Source: Paraburkholderia sp. SOS3
GTDB taxonomy: Bacteria; Pseudomonadota; Gammaproteobacteria; Burkholderiales; Burkholderiaceae
DNA length: 64,000 nucleotides
NCBI RefSeq assembly: GCF_001922345.1
Contig: NZ_CP018811.1
Location: 2,356,001-2,420,000, forward strand
Reading direction: 5' to 3'
Below the pieces are notes generated by a model. The model worked only from the letters and a program-made list of their open reading frames with translations, had not been told where the DNA came from and searched no databases. The position numbers and the translations under genes were made by a program. This document shows positions 54,158 to 63,979 of this stretch, in pieces; positions within the stretch are counted from its first letter, which is position 1, and every line of letters begins with the position of its first letter.

Positions 54158-54367
54158 GGTGTGCGCTTTCAGAAACGACAGGAAGAAACAGTTTCCGGCA
54201 CTGACGCATCAGCAATGGCTGTTCCTTACAGCAGGGTTTCGCGCGACGCGGCGCGTTGCTTGCTGCGCGTCTGTCGAAGGCACGCTTGAAGAGCGGCTTG
54301 ACGGCGCGACAGACACGTCGATACGCACAACGCGTTCGGCACCAATTCTCGTTTGCAGGAGATTTTC
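54158..54367. promoter_or_regulatory. Divergent promoter region
   Basis: 210 bp between the enolase-superfamily gene (minus) and the ThDP enzyme gene (plus). It must hold both promoters; no clear sigma-70 pair or operator was seen. Confidence 0.4.
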
Positions 54368-56161
54368 ATGGCTATGACAGTGGGCGACTTTATCGTCGAC
54401 AGGTTGCATCAGTGGGGCATCAGACGGATGTTCGGCTATCCCGGCGACGGCATCAACGGCGTATTCGGCGCACTGAATCGCGCGGAAGGGAAGATCGAAT
54501 TCGTGCAGACGCGTCACGAGGAAATGGCAGCCTTCATGGCCAGCGCACACGCAAAATTCACCGGTGATCTCGGCGTGTGCATCGCGACTTCGGGCCCAGG
54601 CGCGGCTCACCTGATCACGGGACTCTACGACGCAAGAATGGATCACATGCCGGTGCTCGCGATCGTCGGACAGCAGGCGCGCGCGGGACTCGGTTCGCAC
54701 TATCAGCAGGAGCTCGACCTTGCCGCGATGTTCAAGGATGTCGCCGGCTCTTATGTGCAGCAGGCAAGCGTGCCCGCGCAAGTGCGCCATATGGTCGACC
54801 GTGCGATACGGATCGCGCTAGCCGAGCGGCGTGTCACGGCATTGATCCTGCCGAACGATCTGCAGGATCTCGAATACGAAGGGCCGGCGCGCAAGCACGG
54901 TACTGCGCATTCGGGCGTCGGCTATGCGCGGCCCACTGTCGTGCCGACGCAGGACGAACTGCAGCGCGCGGCTGACGTGCTCAATGCGGGGCACAAGGTC
55001 GCGATTCTCGTCGGCGCGGGCGCGCTGAACGCCACCGACGAGGTCATCGAAGTCGCGAACCGGCTCGGCGCGGGCGTCGCGAAAGCGCTGCTCGGCAAGG
55101 CCGCGTTACCTGACGATCTGCCGTGGGTGACGGGATCGATCGGCCTGCTCGGCACGAAGCCGAGCTACGAAATGATGAACACCTGCGACACGCTGCTCAT
55201 GATCGGCTCGGGTTTTCCGTATTCGGAATTCCTGCCGAAGGAAGGCGATGCGCGCGGCGTGCAGATCGATATCAAGGCGGACATGCTGAGCCTGCGGTAT
55301 CCGATGGAAGTGAATCTGGTCGGCGACAGCGCACAGACGCTGCGCGCGCTGCTGCCGTTGCTCAAGGAGAAAACCAGCGACGCATGGCGTTCGCGGATCG
55401 AACGCTGGACCTCGCGCTGGTGGGAGACACTCGATGAACGCGCACATCAGCCGAGCTCGAACGGCGTCAATCCGCAGCGCGCTTTCACCGAGCTGTCGCC
55501 GCGACTGCCCGACAACGTGATCCTGACGAGCGACTCGGGTTCGTGCGCGAACTGGTACGCACGCGACCTGAAGATCCGGCGCGGCATGATGGCGTCGTTA
55601 TCGGGCGGGCTCGCGTCGATGGGTGCGGCCGTGCCGTATGCGATTGCCGCGAAGTTCGCTTATCCGGGCCGTCCCGTCATCGCGATGGTCGGCGACGGCG
55701 CGATGCAGATGAACAATATGGCCGAACTGATTACGGTGTCGAAATACTGGAAGCAGTGGGCTGACCCACGTTGGATCTGCATGGTGCTCAACAACGAAGA
55801 CCTGAACCAGGTGACGTGGGAGCAGCGCGTGATGAACGGCGATCCGAAGTTCGACGCGTCGCAGCAGATTCCAAACGTGCCGTATCACCGCTTTGCCGAA
55901 TTGATCGGGCTGACCGGCATATACGTCGACAAGGCGGAGCAGCTGGCCGACGCGTGGGAAACCGCGCTTGCAGCGAAACGGCCGGTCGTGCTCGAGGTGA
56001 AGTGCGATCCGGAAGTGCCGCCGCTGCCGCCTCATGTCACGCTGCCGCAAGCCAAGGCCTTTGCGCGCACGCTGATGGAGGGCGATCCGAAGGAGGGCAG
56101 CGTGATTGCGAATACCGCGCGCCAGGTGCTCGGCTCGGTGATTCCCGGCGCAAAAGACTAA
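54368..56161 (+). CDS. Thiamine diphosphate-dependent enzyme, pyruvate oxidase/acetolactate synthase-like
   Basis: 597 residues from ATG 54368 (GGAG site). PYR domain with catalytic Glu in TRHEEMAAFMA, central domain, then PP domain with the ThDP motif MVGDGAMQMNNMAE followed after about 25 residues by VLNNED. The overall pattern (FGYPGDGINGVFGALN, ATSGPGAAHLITGLYDA, SDSGSCANWYARDL) is that of PoxB-like pyruvate oxidases/dehydrogenases. It could decarboxylate pyruvate and hand electrons to quinone, but FAD use is not certain from sequence. Downstream is the caa3 oxidase. Confidence 0.85.
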   Translation: MAMTVGDFIVDRLHQWGIRRMFGYPGDGINGVFGALNRAEGKIEFVQTRHEEMAAFMASAHAKFTGDLGVCIATSGPGAAHLITGLYDARMDHMPVLAIVGQQARAGLGSHYQQELDLAAMFKDVAGSYVQQASVPAQVRHMVDRAIRIALAERRVTALILPNDLQDLEYEGPARKHGTAHSGVGYARPTVVPTQDELQRAADVLNAGHKVAILVGAGALNATDEVIEVANRLGAGVAKALLGKAALPDDLPWVTGSIGLLGTKPSYEMMNTCDTLLMIGSGFPYSEFLPKEGDARGVQIDIKADMLSLRYPMEVNLVGDSAQTLRALLPLLKEKTSDAWRSRIERWTSRWWETLDERAHQPSSNGVNPQRAFTELSPRLPDNVILTSDSGSCANWYARDLKIRRGMMASLSGGLASMGAAVPYAIAAKFAYPGRPVIAMVGDGAMQMNNMAELITVSKYWKQWADPRWICMVLNNEDLNQVTWEQRVMNGDPKFDASQQIPNVPYHRFAELIGLTGIYVDKAEQLADAWETALAAKRPVVLEVKCDPEVPPLPPHVTLPQAKAFARTLMEGDPKEGSVIANTARQVLGSVIPGAKD

Positions 56162-56432
56162 CGAATGCAGAAGCAGTCAGCGATTTGTATGCGGCGGCGC
56201 ATGCGTGGCCGCGTGTAAATATCGCAACGTGATGTAAATCGTACGAAGCCGGTCAGGCCGGTGCGTCACGGAGCACGGGCTTGTCCGCAGCGACTTCTCG
56301 TTGACCCAATTTGGGTCTGCGCTCCTCCGGCTTTCGGCCGGTCAAGTCCGATTCTTGCTAAGCGTCTGTTGATTGAGGGGGCGCGCGAGACGCGCCTGAT
56401 TCGGACATCGAACACGGTGGGAGTGCGGCCGG

Positions 56433-57431
56433 ATGCAATGGAAGGTGGAATCGATTCATATGCACGCCGCGCCGCTCGACTATTTTCTGCATGCGGCGGG
56501 TCCTGCCGCCGGACCGACGATGGTTCTCGGCTGGGCGCTTGCGGCTTTGTCGATGGCCGTCATCGTCATCGTCGCGCTGTTGCTCGCGGTGGCGATCGCG
56601 CGTCGCCGCCGCATCGAAGCGGACCATGCAGGTCCGACGATCGTGCGGGGCGAGAAAGCCGGCATGCGGTGGGTCTATATCGGCACCGGCATCTCGTCGG
56701 TATTTCTGATCGCTGCGCTCGCCTACACGCTCTTCACGCTCGATTCGGTCGCAGCGCCGCCCCGCGCGCCTTCGCTCACATTGACCGTGACGGCCTACGA
56801 CTGGTGGTGGAAAGTCGAGTACAGCGATGCGGACGGCGGCCCGGCGCTGGTCACGGCGAATGAAATTCACATACCGGTCGGCGAACCCGTGAAGATCGTG
56901 CTGAAGAGCGCCGACGTGATCCACGCATTCTGGGTGCCGCAACTCGCCGGCAAGACCCAAACCATTCCAGGCCAGATCAACGAGCAGTGGATCCAGGCCG
57001 ATGTGCCCGGTATCTATCGCGGGCAATGCTCGCAGTTTTGCGGCGCACAGCATGCGCATATGGCCTTCGAGGTCGTCGCGCAGGACCGTGCCGGGTTCGA
57101 CGCATGGCGCCGCGAGCAGGCCAAACCCGCTACGCCCGTCGCCGGCGCGGCCGGTGCGCTCGCATTGCATGGACAGAAGCTGTTTCTCGATCGTTGCGCG
57201 GGTTGCCATACGGTGCGCGGCACCGATGCGAACGGCGCGCAGGCGCCCGATCTCACGCATCTCGATACGCGCCGCCTGATTGCGGCCGGCACGATGACGA
57301 ACACGCCCGAGCATCAGCTCGACTGGATCGCGCACGCGCAACGGATCAAACCCGATTCGCTGATGCCGAGCATCGCGCTGACGGCGAACGACGCGGCCGC
57401 ATTGTCCGCCTATCTGGCGACGCTGCATTGA
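56433..57431 (+). CDS. Cytochrome c oxidase subunit II with fused cytochrome c (caa3 type)
   Basis: 332 residues; ATG 56433 (GGGAG) or ATG 56460 nine codons on. Two TM segments (residues about 30-55 and 83-102), then the cupredoxin domain with the CuA site: HAFWVPQL and CSQFCGAQHAHM. The C-terminal 90 residues are a fused cytochrome c (CAGCH, Cys255-His259; Met in SLMPSIALT). This arrangement passes electrons from the haem c to CuA to subunit I. First gene of the oxidase operon. The 271 bp upstream hold no supported gene. Confidence 0.93.
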   Translation: MQWKVESIHMHAAPLDYFLHAAGPAAGPTMVLGWALAALSMAVIVIVALLLAVAIARRRRIEADHAGPTIVRGEKAGMRWVYIGTGISSVFLIAALAYTLFTLDSVAAPPRAPSLTLTVTAYDWWWKVEYSDADGGPALVTANEIHIPVGEPVKIVLKSADVIHAFWVPQLAGKTQTIPGQINEQWIQADVPGIYRGQCSQFCGAQHAHMAFEVVAQDRAGFDAWRREQAKPATPVAGAAGALALHGQKLFLDRCAGCHTVRGTDANGAQAPDLTHLDTRRLIAAGTMTNTPEHQLDWIAHAQRIKPDSLMPSIALTANDAAALSAYLATLH

Positions 57432-57475
57432 ACCTGATTTGAATCTATCGCTCGAGCGAACAAAACGGAACCAGG

Positions 57476-59476
57476 ATGGCCGACACGACGACACCCTCTT
57501 CGACGAGCACACCGCAGCTCGAAAGAACGCTGCGGCGCGGCGTCGTCGCGCGCGGCAGCGCCGCCGAGGAACAGCTGCGCGACTTGTGGGAGACACCGCC
57601 CGGCTGGCGCGGCTGGCTCTCGACGGTCGATCACAAACGCATCGGCATGCGTTATCTGGTCACGGCGTTTATCTTTCTGATCGCCGGCGGCGTCGAGGCG
57701 CTGATCATGCGCATCCAGCTTGCGCGCCCGAATGCGACGCTGCTCACGCCCGAACAGTACAACCAGATCTTCACGATGCACGGCGTGACGATGATCTTTC
57801 TGTATGCGCTGCCGGTGCTGTCAGGCTTCTCGAACTATCTATGGCCGCTGGTACTGGGCGCACGCGATATGGCGTTTCCACGCCTGAACGCACTGTCGTA
57901 CTGGGTGTTCCTGTTCGCCGCGATATTTCTGTATGCGAGTTTTCCGCTTGGCGAAGCGCCGAACGCGGGCTGGTTCAACTACGTGCCGTTATCGGGCCTC
58001 GAATACAACACGGGGCCGAATATCGACGTCTACGCGCTCGGCATGGTGTTGCTCGGCATTTCGACGACGGTCGGCGCCGTGAACTTCGTCGTGACGTTAT
58101 TGCGAATGCGCGCGCCAGGCATGTCGCTCGATCGCGTTCCGGTGCTCGTCTGGGGCACGATGACCGCGTCGTGCGGCAACCTCGCCGCGGTACCGTCGGT
58201 CAGTCTCGCGTTTTTCCTGCTGTGGATGGACCGGCGCATCGGCACGCATTTCTTCGATGTCGCGAACGGCGGGCGAGCGTTGCTCTGGCAGCATCTTTTC
58301 TGGATCTTCGCTCACCCGTGGGTTTATGTGGTCGTGCTGCCGGCGATGGGCATCGTCTCCGATGCGTTGCCCGTGTTCTGCAGACGGCCGCTCGTCGGCT
58401 ACGGTCCTGTTGCGTTCTCGACGGTCGCGACGATGCTGATCGGTTTCGGCGTGTGGATTCACCATATGTTCGCGACCGGTCTGCCGGCGCTCGCGCTGTC
58501 GTTCTTCGGCGCGGCGAGTATGGCGATCGCGGTGCCGAGCGCGATCGCCACGTTCGCGTGGATCGCGACGATCTGGCTCGGGCGACCCGTGTTTCGCGTG
58601 CCGTTCTATTACTTCGCGGGCTTCGTGCTGCTGTTCGTAGTGGGCGGCGTGTCCGGCGTGATGACGGCCGCGGTGCCGTTCGACTGGCAACTGACCGATA
58701 CGTATTTCGTCGTCGCGCATCTGCATTACGTGCTGCTCGGCATCAATGTGTTTCCGGTGATCGGCGGCGTGTATTTCTGGTTTCCAAAGTTCACGGGACG
58801 CATGATGAGCGAGCGCGTCGGCAAGCTCGCGTTCTGGGTCATGTTCGTCGGCTTTAACGTCGCGTTCTTTCCGATGCACATCGCAGGGCTGCTCGGCATG
58901 CCGCGCCGCATCTATACCTATGCACCCGATATGGGCTGGAACACGGTAAACATGATTACGTCGATCGGCTCGTTCGTGCTCGCGTTCGGCATTCTGATTT
59001 TCCTGTGCGATCTGTTTTATAGCCTGCGGCGCGGCGCGCCGGCGGGCAACAATCCGTGGGACGCGGGCACGCTCGAATGGTCGACGACGTCGCCGCCGCC
59101 GCCCTACAACTTCGCGGTCGTGCCGACTATCGCGAGCCGGCACCCGTTATGGGAGGGACGCATCGAAGAGGAAGGAAGAAGCGGCAGCCGATCGTCGCTC
59201 GCGGAAGGCTACATGCTCGATCATGGCCGCGAAGCGCTCGGCACGACTGCGCTCGAAGCGCGGCCGGACGTCATTCTGAAGATGCCCGAAGACTCCTATG
59301 CGCCGTTCGCGCTGGGCGCGTTTTCAGCACTGTTTTTCGCGGGGCTCGCGTTGCAAACGTGGTGGTTTGCCGCGGCGATGCTGCTCGGCTGCGCCGCATC
59401 GATCGTCGTCTGGCTGTGGCCCGAGCGCAGTTTGGTTCAGCGCGAGCCGCGGCGCGTGCACGATGCGAGGAGCTGA
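57476..59476 (+). CDS. Cytochrome c oxidase subunit I, variant without E and K channel residues
   Basis: 666 residues, haem-copper core with 12 TM helices. Kept: low-spin haem and CuB histidines (HGVTMIF; HPWVY, His280; WIHHMF; AHLHYVLLG), the cross-link Tyr284, and Asp131 in GARDMAFPR at the D-channel mouth. Changed: the HPEVY glutamate is Trp282, and the K-channel lysine of the GIKIFSW region is Ala358 (PSAIATFAW). The C-terminal 120 residues are an extra soluble part plus two more hydrophobic segments, as in oxidases whose subunit I carries part of subunit III. Reduces O2 and pumps or consumes protons. Confidence 0.93.
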   Translation: MADTTTPSSTSTPQLERTLRRGVVARGSAAEEQLRDLWETPPGWRGWLSTVDHKRIGMRYLVTAFIFLIAGGVEALIMRIQLARPNATLLTPEQYNQIFTMHGVTMIFLYALPVLSGFSNYLWPLVLGARDMAFPRLNALSYWVFLFAAIFLYASFPLGEAPNAGWFNYVPLSGLEYNTGPNIDVYALGMVLLGISTTVGAVNFVVTLLRMRAPGMSLDRVPVLVWGTMTASCGNLAAVPSVSLAFFLLWMDRRIGTHFFDVANGGRALLWQHLFWIFAHPWVYVVVLPAMGIVSDALPVFCRRPLVGYGPVAFSTVATMLIGFGVWIHHMFATGLPALALSFFGAASMAIAVPSAIATFAWIATIWLGRPVFRVPFYYFAGFVLLFVVGGVSGVMTAAVPFDWQLTDTYFVVAHLHYVLLGINVFPVIGGVYFWFPKFTGRMMSERVGKLAFWVMFVGFNVAFFPMHIAGLLGMPRRIYTYAPDMGWNTVNMITSIGSFVLAFGILIFLCDLFYSLRRGAPAGNNPWDAGTLEWSTTSPPPPYNFAVVPTIASRHPLWEGRIEEEGRSGSRSSLAEGYMLDHGREALGTTALEARPDVILKMPEDSYAPFALGAFSALFFAGLALQTWWFAAAMLLGCAASIVVWLWPERSLVQREPRRVHDARS

Positions 59477-59477
59477 C

Positions 59478-60104
59478 ATGAGCGATGCATTGAGCGAAAA
59501 CGCCTATTCCGAGTCCGTGCGCCTGCCGGTCGGCAGCGCGGGCGAGCGCTCGGGCGGCTGGTTCGGCTGCCTCGCGCTGATCGCCACGGAAGGCTCGCTA
59601 TTCGGCTACCTGATCTTCTCGTACCTGTATCTCGCCTCGCAAAGCGGCCGTATGTGGCCGCCTGAAGGTTTGCCGAAGCTCGGCCTCGGCGGCGCCAACA
59701 CGGTCATTCTGCTGACGAGCAGCGTGTTCGTGATGCTATGCGAGCGCTGCGTGAAGCGGCGGCGCGTGCGCTGGGCCGTCGCATCGATGGCGACGGCGCT
59801 TGTGCTCGGCGTGATTTTCGTCGGCATCCAGATGAAGGAGTGGCGCGACCATCCATACGGCGTGACGTCGAACCTGTACGGCTCGCTGTACTTCACGATA
59901 ACGGGCTTTCATATGGCGCACGTGCTGGTCGGGCTCGTCGTGCTCGCCTTGCTGCTGCTGTGGACCGCGCTTGGTTACTTCGACGAGAAGCGCTGCGTCG
60001 CGCTGACGATCGGCGGCTTGTACTGGCACTTCGTCGATCTCGTGTGGCTTTTTGTCTTCTCGACGATCTATCTGTCGCCGTATGTGTTGAGGGCCCGCAC
60101 ATGA
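59478..60104 (+). CDS. Cytochrome c oxidase subunit III
   Basis: 208 residues, ATG 59478 one base after the subunit I stop, AGGAG just upstream. Five TM helices of the short subunit III type; seen: GWFGCLALIATEGSLFGYLIF, FTITGFHMAHVLVGLVV and YWHFVDLVWLFVFSTIYL. It stabilises the oxidase core. It overlaps the next gene (ATGA at 60101). Confidence 0.92.
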   Translation: MSDALSENAYSESVRLPVGSAGERSGGWFGCLALIATEGSLFGYLIFSYLYLASQSGRMWPPEGLPKLGLGGANTVILLTSSVFVMLCERCVKRRRVRWAVASMATALVLGVIFVGIQMKEWRDHPYGVTSNLYGSLYFTITGFHMAHVLVGLVVLALLLLWTALGYFDEKRCVALTIGGLYWHFVDLVWLFVFSTIYLSPYVLRART

Positions 60105-60559
60105 GCGATCGACGCGCACGAACGCAGCCGCAACCGTCGATGCAACCGGATAGCGCCACGCCGCAGTTTCACCCATGGCGGTTGTCGATCGGCATGCTCG
60201 CGACCGCGCTCGCGTGGTTCGCGATGATGGGTGCGGGCGAAATCCTGACCGCGAATGTGTGTGCGTTGTCCGATGCGAATCGTCCGGCCGGGCCGCCGCC
60301 GTGGGCGATGCCTGCGCTGATCGCGCTCAGCGTGGCGTGCTTCGCGATCGGTATTGCGGGCGTCGTGGTCGCCTGGCGCAACGTCCTATTCACGCGCGAA
60401 AAACGCAAGCATCGGCTCGAAGGCCGCGCGCGCCGCGTGGCGGAGCTCGAATGGTTTCTCGCGCGGGTCAGCGCGTTGTCTAGCGCGCTCTTTATGTTCG
60501 GCATGGTCGCGACCGGGCTTGCCGTCGTGATCGTATCGCCGTGCGGCGGCCCATGGTGA
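60101..60559 (+). CDS. Oxidase-associated membrane protein, 152 aa
   Basis: Starts in the subunit III stop. Three hydrophobic segments (LSIGMLATALAWFAMMGAG; MPALIALSVACFAIGIAGVVV; ALFMFGMVATGLAVVIV) and an Arg-rich loop. Its place inside the oxidase operon suggests an accessory or subunit IV-like role. No family recognised. Confidence 0.75.
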   Translation: MSDRRARTQPQPSMQPDSATPQFHPWRLSIGMLATALAWFAMMGAGEILTANVCALSDANRPAGPPPWAMPALIALSVACFAIGIAGVVVAWRNVLFTREKRKHRLEGRARRVAELEWFLARVSALSSALFMFGMVATGLAVVIVSPCGGPW

Positions 60560-61938
60560 CGACGATGCCAAGACGCACACTGTTCGCCATCGGTTTCGCC
60601 GCACTCGCAGGCGCGGCGCTGCTGGTTGCAAGCGCAATGCCGCCTCGTGCCGCCGCGCAGACGTCTGCCGCGCGATTCGATGCAAGCGATCCGAAGCTGA
60701 TCGCGAAGGGCGAATATCTCGCGAAGGCCGCCGATTGCGCGGGCTGTCACACGGCGCCGCCGGGCGGCCCGTCGGGCAAGGAGCCGTTGCATCCGCGCGC
60801 GCCGTTCGCGGGCGGTCTGCCGATGGGTTCGCCGTTCGGCACGATCTTTTCGTCGAATATCACGCCGGACCCGAACGCGGGAATCGGCCGCTACAGCTAC
60901 GACGATTTCGTGCGCGCCGTGCGCGAGGGTGTAGCGCCGGGCAACAAGCGGCTCTATCCGGCGATGCCGTTTCCGTCGTTCGCGAAGATCGACGATAACG
61001 ACATGCGCGCGCTCTACGCGTATTTCATGCATGGCGTGAAGCCGGTCGCGACGCCGGCGCCGCCGACGAAACTGCCGTTTCCGTTCAACCAGCGCTGGGC
61101 GCTGATGTTCTGGAGCTTCGCATTTGCGCGCAACGACGTATACGTGCCGCAGTCGACGCACAGCGCGCAGTGGAATCGCGGCGCATATCTCGTGCAGTCG
61201 CTCGGCCATTGCGGCGCGTGTCATACGCCGCGCGGGCCGGCCTACGAAGAGCGCGGCTACGATCAGGGCTCGCGCCTCTATCTGACCGGCGGCACGAACG
61301 ACCACTGGTTCGCGCCGAATCTGACCGGCGACGCGGGCTCGGGCCTCGGTCGCGTGTCAGAAGACGAGATCGTCGCGTTCTTGCGCAGCGGACACGGAGA
61401 AAAGCCGGGTCGCGGCGGCGGACTCGTCACGTTCGGCAGCATGGTGCAGGTCGTCGAGGACAGCACGCAATACATGACCGACGACGATCTTCACGCGATT
61501 GCCGGTTATCTGAAGAGCCTGCCGCCGCGCGAATCTTCGGGGCATTTCGACGACCGGTCGCGCGCGGCGCTGCGTACCGTGCGCGCGCTCGATACGGGCG
61601 ACGTCGAGTTGCCGGGCGCCGGGCTCTACCAGAGCTTTTGCGCGCGCTGCCACAAGGCCGATGGCATGGGCGAGCCATCGAAGTATCCGCGGCTCGCAGG
61701 CAACCCGGCCGTGCTGAGTCCGCATACCGATTCGCTCGTGCGTCTGCTGGTCGAAGGCGGCGAGGCGCCGCATACGCAGACGGGTCCGGAGCCGAAGAAA
61801 ATGCCTGGGTTCGCGGGCAAACTGACCGATACGGAAATGGCTCGCGTGCTGACATTCGTGCGCAATACGTGGGGCAACGTTGCGGCGCCTGTGACGACGC
61901 GCGACGTGCGCAGCATGCGCGACAGCCTCGGCAAGTGA
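60553..61938 (+). CDS. Tri-haem cytochrome c (alcohol/gluconate dehydrogenase cytochrome subunit type)
   Basis: 461 residues from ATG 60553, overlapping the previous stop. Signal peptide at about 8-36 (TLFAIGFAALAGAALLVASA). Three haem c sites: CAGCH (62-66), CGACH (220-224) and CARCH (363-367). The size and haem spacing match cytochrome subunits of membrane-bound gluconate/alcohol dehydrogenases. Here it follows the oxidase genes directly and may feed the caa3 oxidase, or serve the GMC dehydrogenase encoded 9 kb away. Confidence 0.9.
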   Translation: MVTTMPRRTLFAIGFAALAGAALLVASAMPPRAAAQTSAARFDASDPKLIAKGEYLAKAADCAGCHTAPPGGPSGKEPLHPRAPFAGGLPMGSPFGTIFSSNITPDPNAGIGRYSYDDFVRAVREGVAPGNKRLYPAMPFPSFAKIDDNDMRALYAYFMHGVKPVATPAPPTKLPFPFNQRWALMFWSFAFARNDVYVPQSTHSAQWNRGAYLVQSLGHCGACHTPRGPAYEERGYDQGSRLYLTGGTNDHWFAPNLTGDAGSGLGRVSEDEIVAFLRSGHGEKPGRGGGLVTFGSMVQVVEDSTQYMTDDDLHAIAGYLKSLPPRESSGHFDDRSRAALRTVRALDTGDVELPGAGLYQSFCARCHKADGMGEPSKYPRLAGNPAVLSPHTDSLVRLLVEGGEAPHTQTGPEPKKMPGFAGKLTDTEMARVLTFVRNTWGNVAAPVTTRDVRSMRDSLGK

Positions 61939-61984
61939 ACGGCAGATCTGCACGGGCGACTCAACTCGGGAGGCCTGACGGCGC

Positions 61985-63979
61985 ATGACGGCGACCTCGA
62001 ACGATGCCCCGGCGCGCGGCGTGACGAACGCGGTGGGTGACGACCGTGACGACGAACAGCGGTCGGGCAGCAGGCACGGCACATCGCAGCCGCGCAAGGC
62101 GTTGCCCGGTTTGATGCTGGGCGCGCTCGGCGTCGTGTTCGGCGATATCGGCACGAGCCCGATTTATGCCTTGCGGCAAGCGGTTAGCGACGCAGGCACG
62201 GTCGACGTGCTGACCGTGATGGGCATTCTGTCGACGATCGTCTGGGCGGTCGTCATCGTCGTGATGGGCAAATACGTCTGCTATGTGATGCGCGCCGATA
62301 ACGAGGGCGAGGGCGGCATCGTCGCGTTGACGGCGCTCGTGCGCTCGGGCTACGAGCAGGACAGCGTGCAGGTGCCCGCGTTGCTCGTGACGGCGGGGCT
62401 GTTCGGCGCGGCGATGTTCTACGGCGATTCGATGGTCACGCCGGCCGTGTCCGTGTTGTCGGCCGTCGAGGGCTTGAGCCAGATCAGCCCGAAGTTCGAC
62501 CCGCTGGTCGTGCCGATCGCGGCGGCGATTCTCGTCGCGCTGTTTCTGTTCCAGCGGCGCGGCTCGGCGGTAGTCGGCAAATCGTTCGGGCCCGTGATGG
62601 CGATATGGTTCGTCTACCTGGCCGTGGTCGGTATCTATCGAATCGTGCAGCACCCCGAGGTGTTGCGTGCGTTGTCGCCGGTATGGGCCGTTGCGCTCGT
62701 GCACAGCCATCCGCTAAGCGCGTTCACCGTGCTCGGCGCTGTGATTCTCGCGCTGACCGGCGCCGAGGCATTGTATGCGGACATAGGGCACTTCGGCCGT
62801 CCGGCGATCCGTCTCGCGTGGCTCTTTATCGTGTTTCCGTCGATTGTCATCGGTTACTTCGGGCAGGCCGCGACGCTGCTTTTTCAGCCCGGCGCGGCGC
62901 GCCAGCCGTTTTTCTTCGCCGCACCCGAGTGGGCGCTGATACCGACGGTGATCATCGCGCTGCTTGCGACCGTGATCGCGTCGCAAGCCGTGATATCGGG
63001 CGCGTTTTCCATGACGAGCCAGGCGATCGAACTCGGCTTTCTGCCGCGTCTGCGCGTCATCGAAACGTCGAAGTCGCAGCGAGGCCAGGTGTATGTGCCG
63101 GCCGTGAATGCGGTGCTGTTCGGCGCGGTGATCTTCCTCACGCTCGCGTTTCGCAGTTCGGAACGCCTGACGTCCGCATACGGAATTGCGGTAGGCCTCA
63201 CGATGCTGATCACGACCGTGCAGATGGCGAGCCTGTCGCGCCATGTCTGGCGCTGGCCGTGGTTAGCGGTGGCGGCCGTGAGCGTGCCGCTTTTCGTGAT
63301 CGATTTGCTGCTCGTCGCGTCGAACGCGCGGAAAATTCCGCAGGGCGGCTGGTTTCCGGTGGCCGTCGGCATCGTGCTGTTCGTGCTGATGTCGACCTGG
63401 TATCGCGGACGCCAGCTCGCCGCGAAGCGCACCGGGCAGGCACAGCCGCTCGACGCGTTTCTGCATGAGCTATTCAACCGCGCGGAGCCGCCGGTTCGGG
63501 TGGCGGGCACCGCCGTCTATCCGGGCAGCGCGCCTGGCCACACGCCGACGGCGCTGATCAGCAACGTGCGCCATAACCGCGTGCTGCATACGACGGTGAT
63601 CTTTTTCGCGAACCTGTCGGAGTCGGCACCGCGCGTCGACGAGCGCAACCGCATCGAGGTGCGAGATCTCGGTGCCGGCTGCTATGAGATCGTGTCGCGG
63701 CACGGCTTTGTCGAACGGCCGAATTTGCCGCAGTTGCTCGCATCGCTCGATGGCGCAGCGGGCCGGCCCGGTCCACTCGGCGACTGGCATTTCGAACCGA
63801 AACGCACGACGTTTTTCCTGCCTCGCGACGAAGTGATACCAGGCTGCTCGCACGGACAGATGCATCGCTGGCGCGAGCGGCTGTTCGGCGAGATGGCGTT
63901 TCATTCGGCGTCGAGTGCGGAGTATTACGGGCTGGCGGCGGAGGATGTCGTCGAGTTGGGCGTGCAGGTTGTGTTGTAG
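61985..63979 (+). CDS. kup: Kup-type potassium uptake permease
   Basis: 664 residues; GGGAGG site. Twelve TM helices, with the Kup start LGALGVVFGDIGTSPIYALR near residue 48, ADNEGEGGIVALTAL and YADIGHFGRPAIR, and a C-terminal cytoplasmic part of about 170 residues. Takes up K+ with protons at low pH. It starts 46 bp after the cytochrome gene; no terminator is seen between, so readthrough is possible. Confidence 0.93.
   Translation: MTATSNDAPARGVTNAVGDDRDDEQRSGSRHGTSQPRKALPGLMLGALGVVFGDIGTSPIYALRQAVSDAGTVDVLTVMGILSTIVWAVVIVVMGKYVCYVMRADNEGEGGIVALTALVRSGYEQDSVQVPALLVTAGLFGAAMFYGDSMVTPAVSVLSAVEGLSQISPKFDPLVVPIAAAILVALFLFQRRGSAVVGKSFGPVMAIWFVYLAVVGIYRIVQHPEVLRALSPVWAVALVHSHPLSAFTVLGAVILALTGAEALYADIGHFGRPAIRLAWLFIVFPSIVIGYFGQAATLLFQPGAARQPFFFAAPEWALIPTVIIALLATVIASQAVISGAFSMTSQAIELGFLPRLRVIETSKSQRGQVYVPAVNAVLFGAVIFLTLAFRSSERLTSAYGIAVGLTMLITTVQMASLSRHVWRWPWLAVAAVSVPLFVIDLLLVASNARKIPQGGWFPVAVGIVLFVLMSTWYRGRQLAAKRTGQAQPLDAFLHELFNRAEPPVRVAGTAVYPGSAPGHTPTALISNVRHNRVLHTTVIFFANLSESAPRVDERNRIEVRDLGAGCYEIVSRHGFVERPNLPQLLASLDGAAGRPGPLGDWHFEPKRTTFFLPRDEVIPGCSHGQMHRWRERLFGEMAFHSASSAEYYGLAAEDVVELGVQVVL

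Noticed and set aside
57439..58857. 472-codon frame overlapping cytochrome oxidase subunit I
   Set aside because: Out-of-frame reading of subunit I with about a quarter Arg; not a gene.
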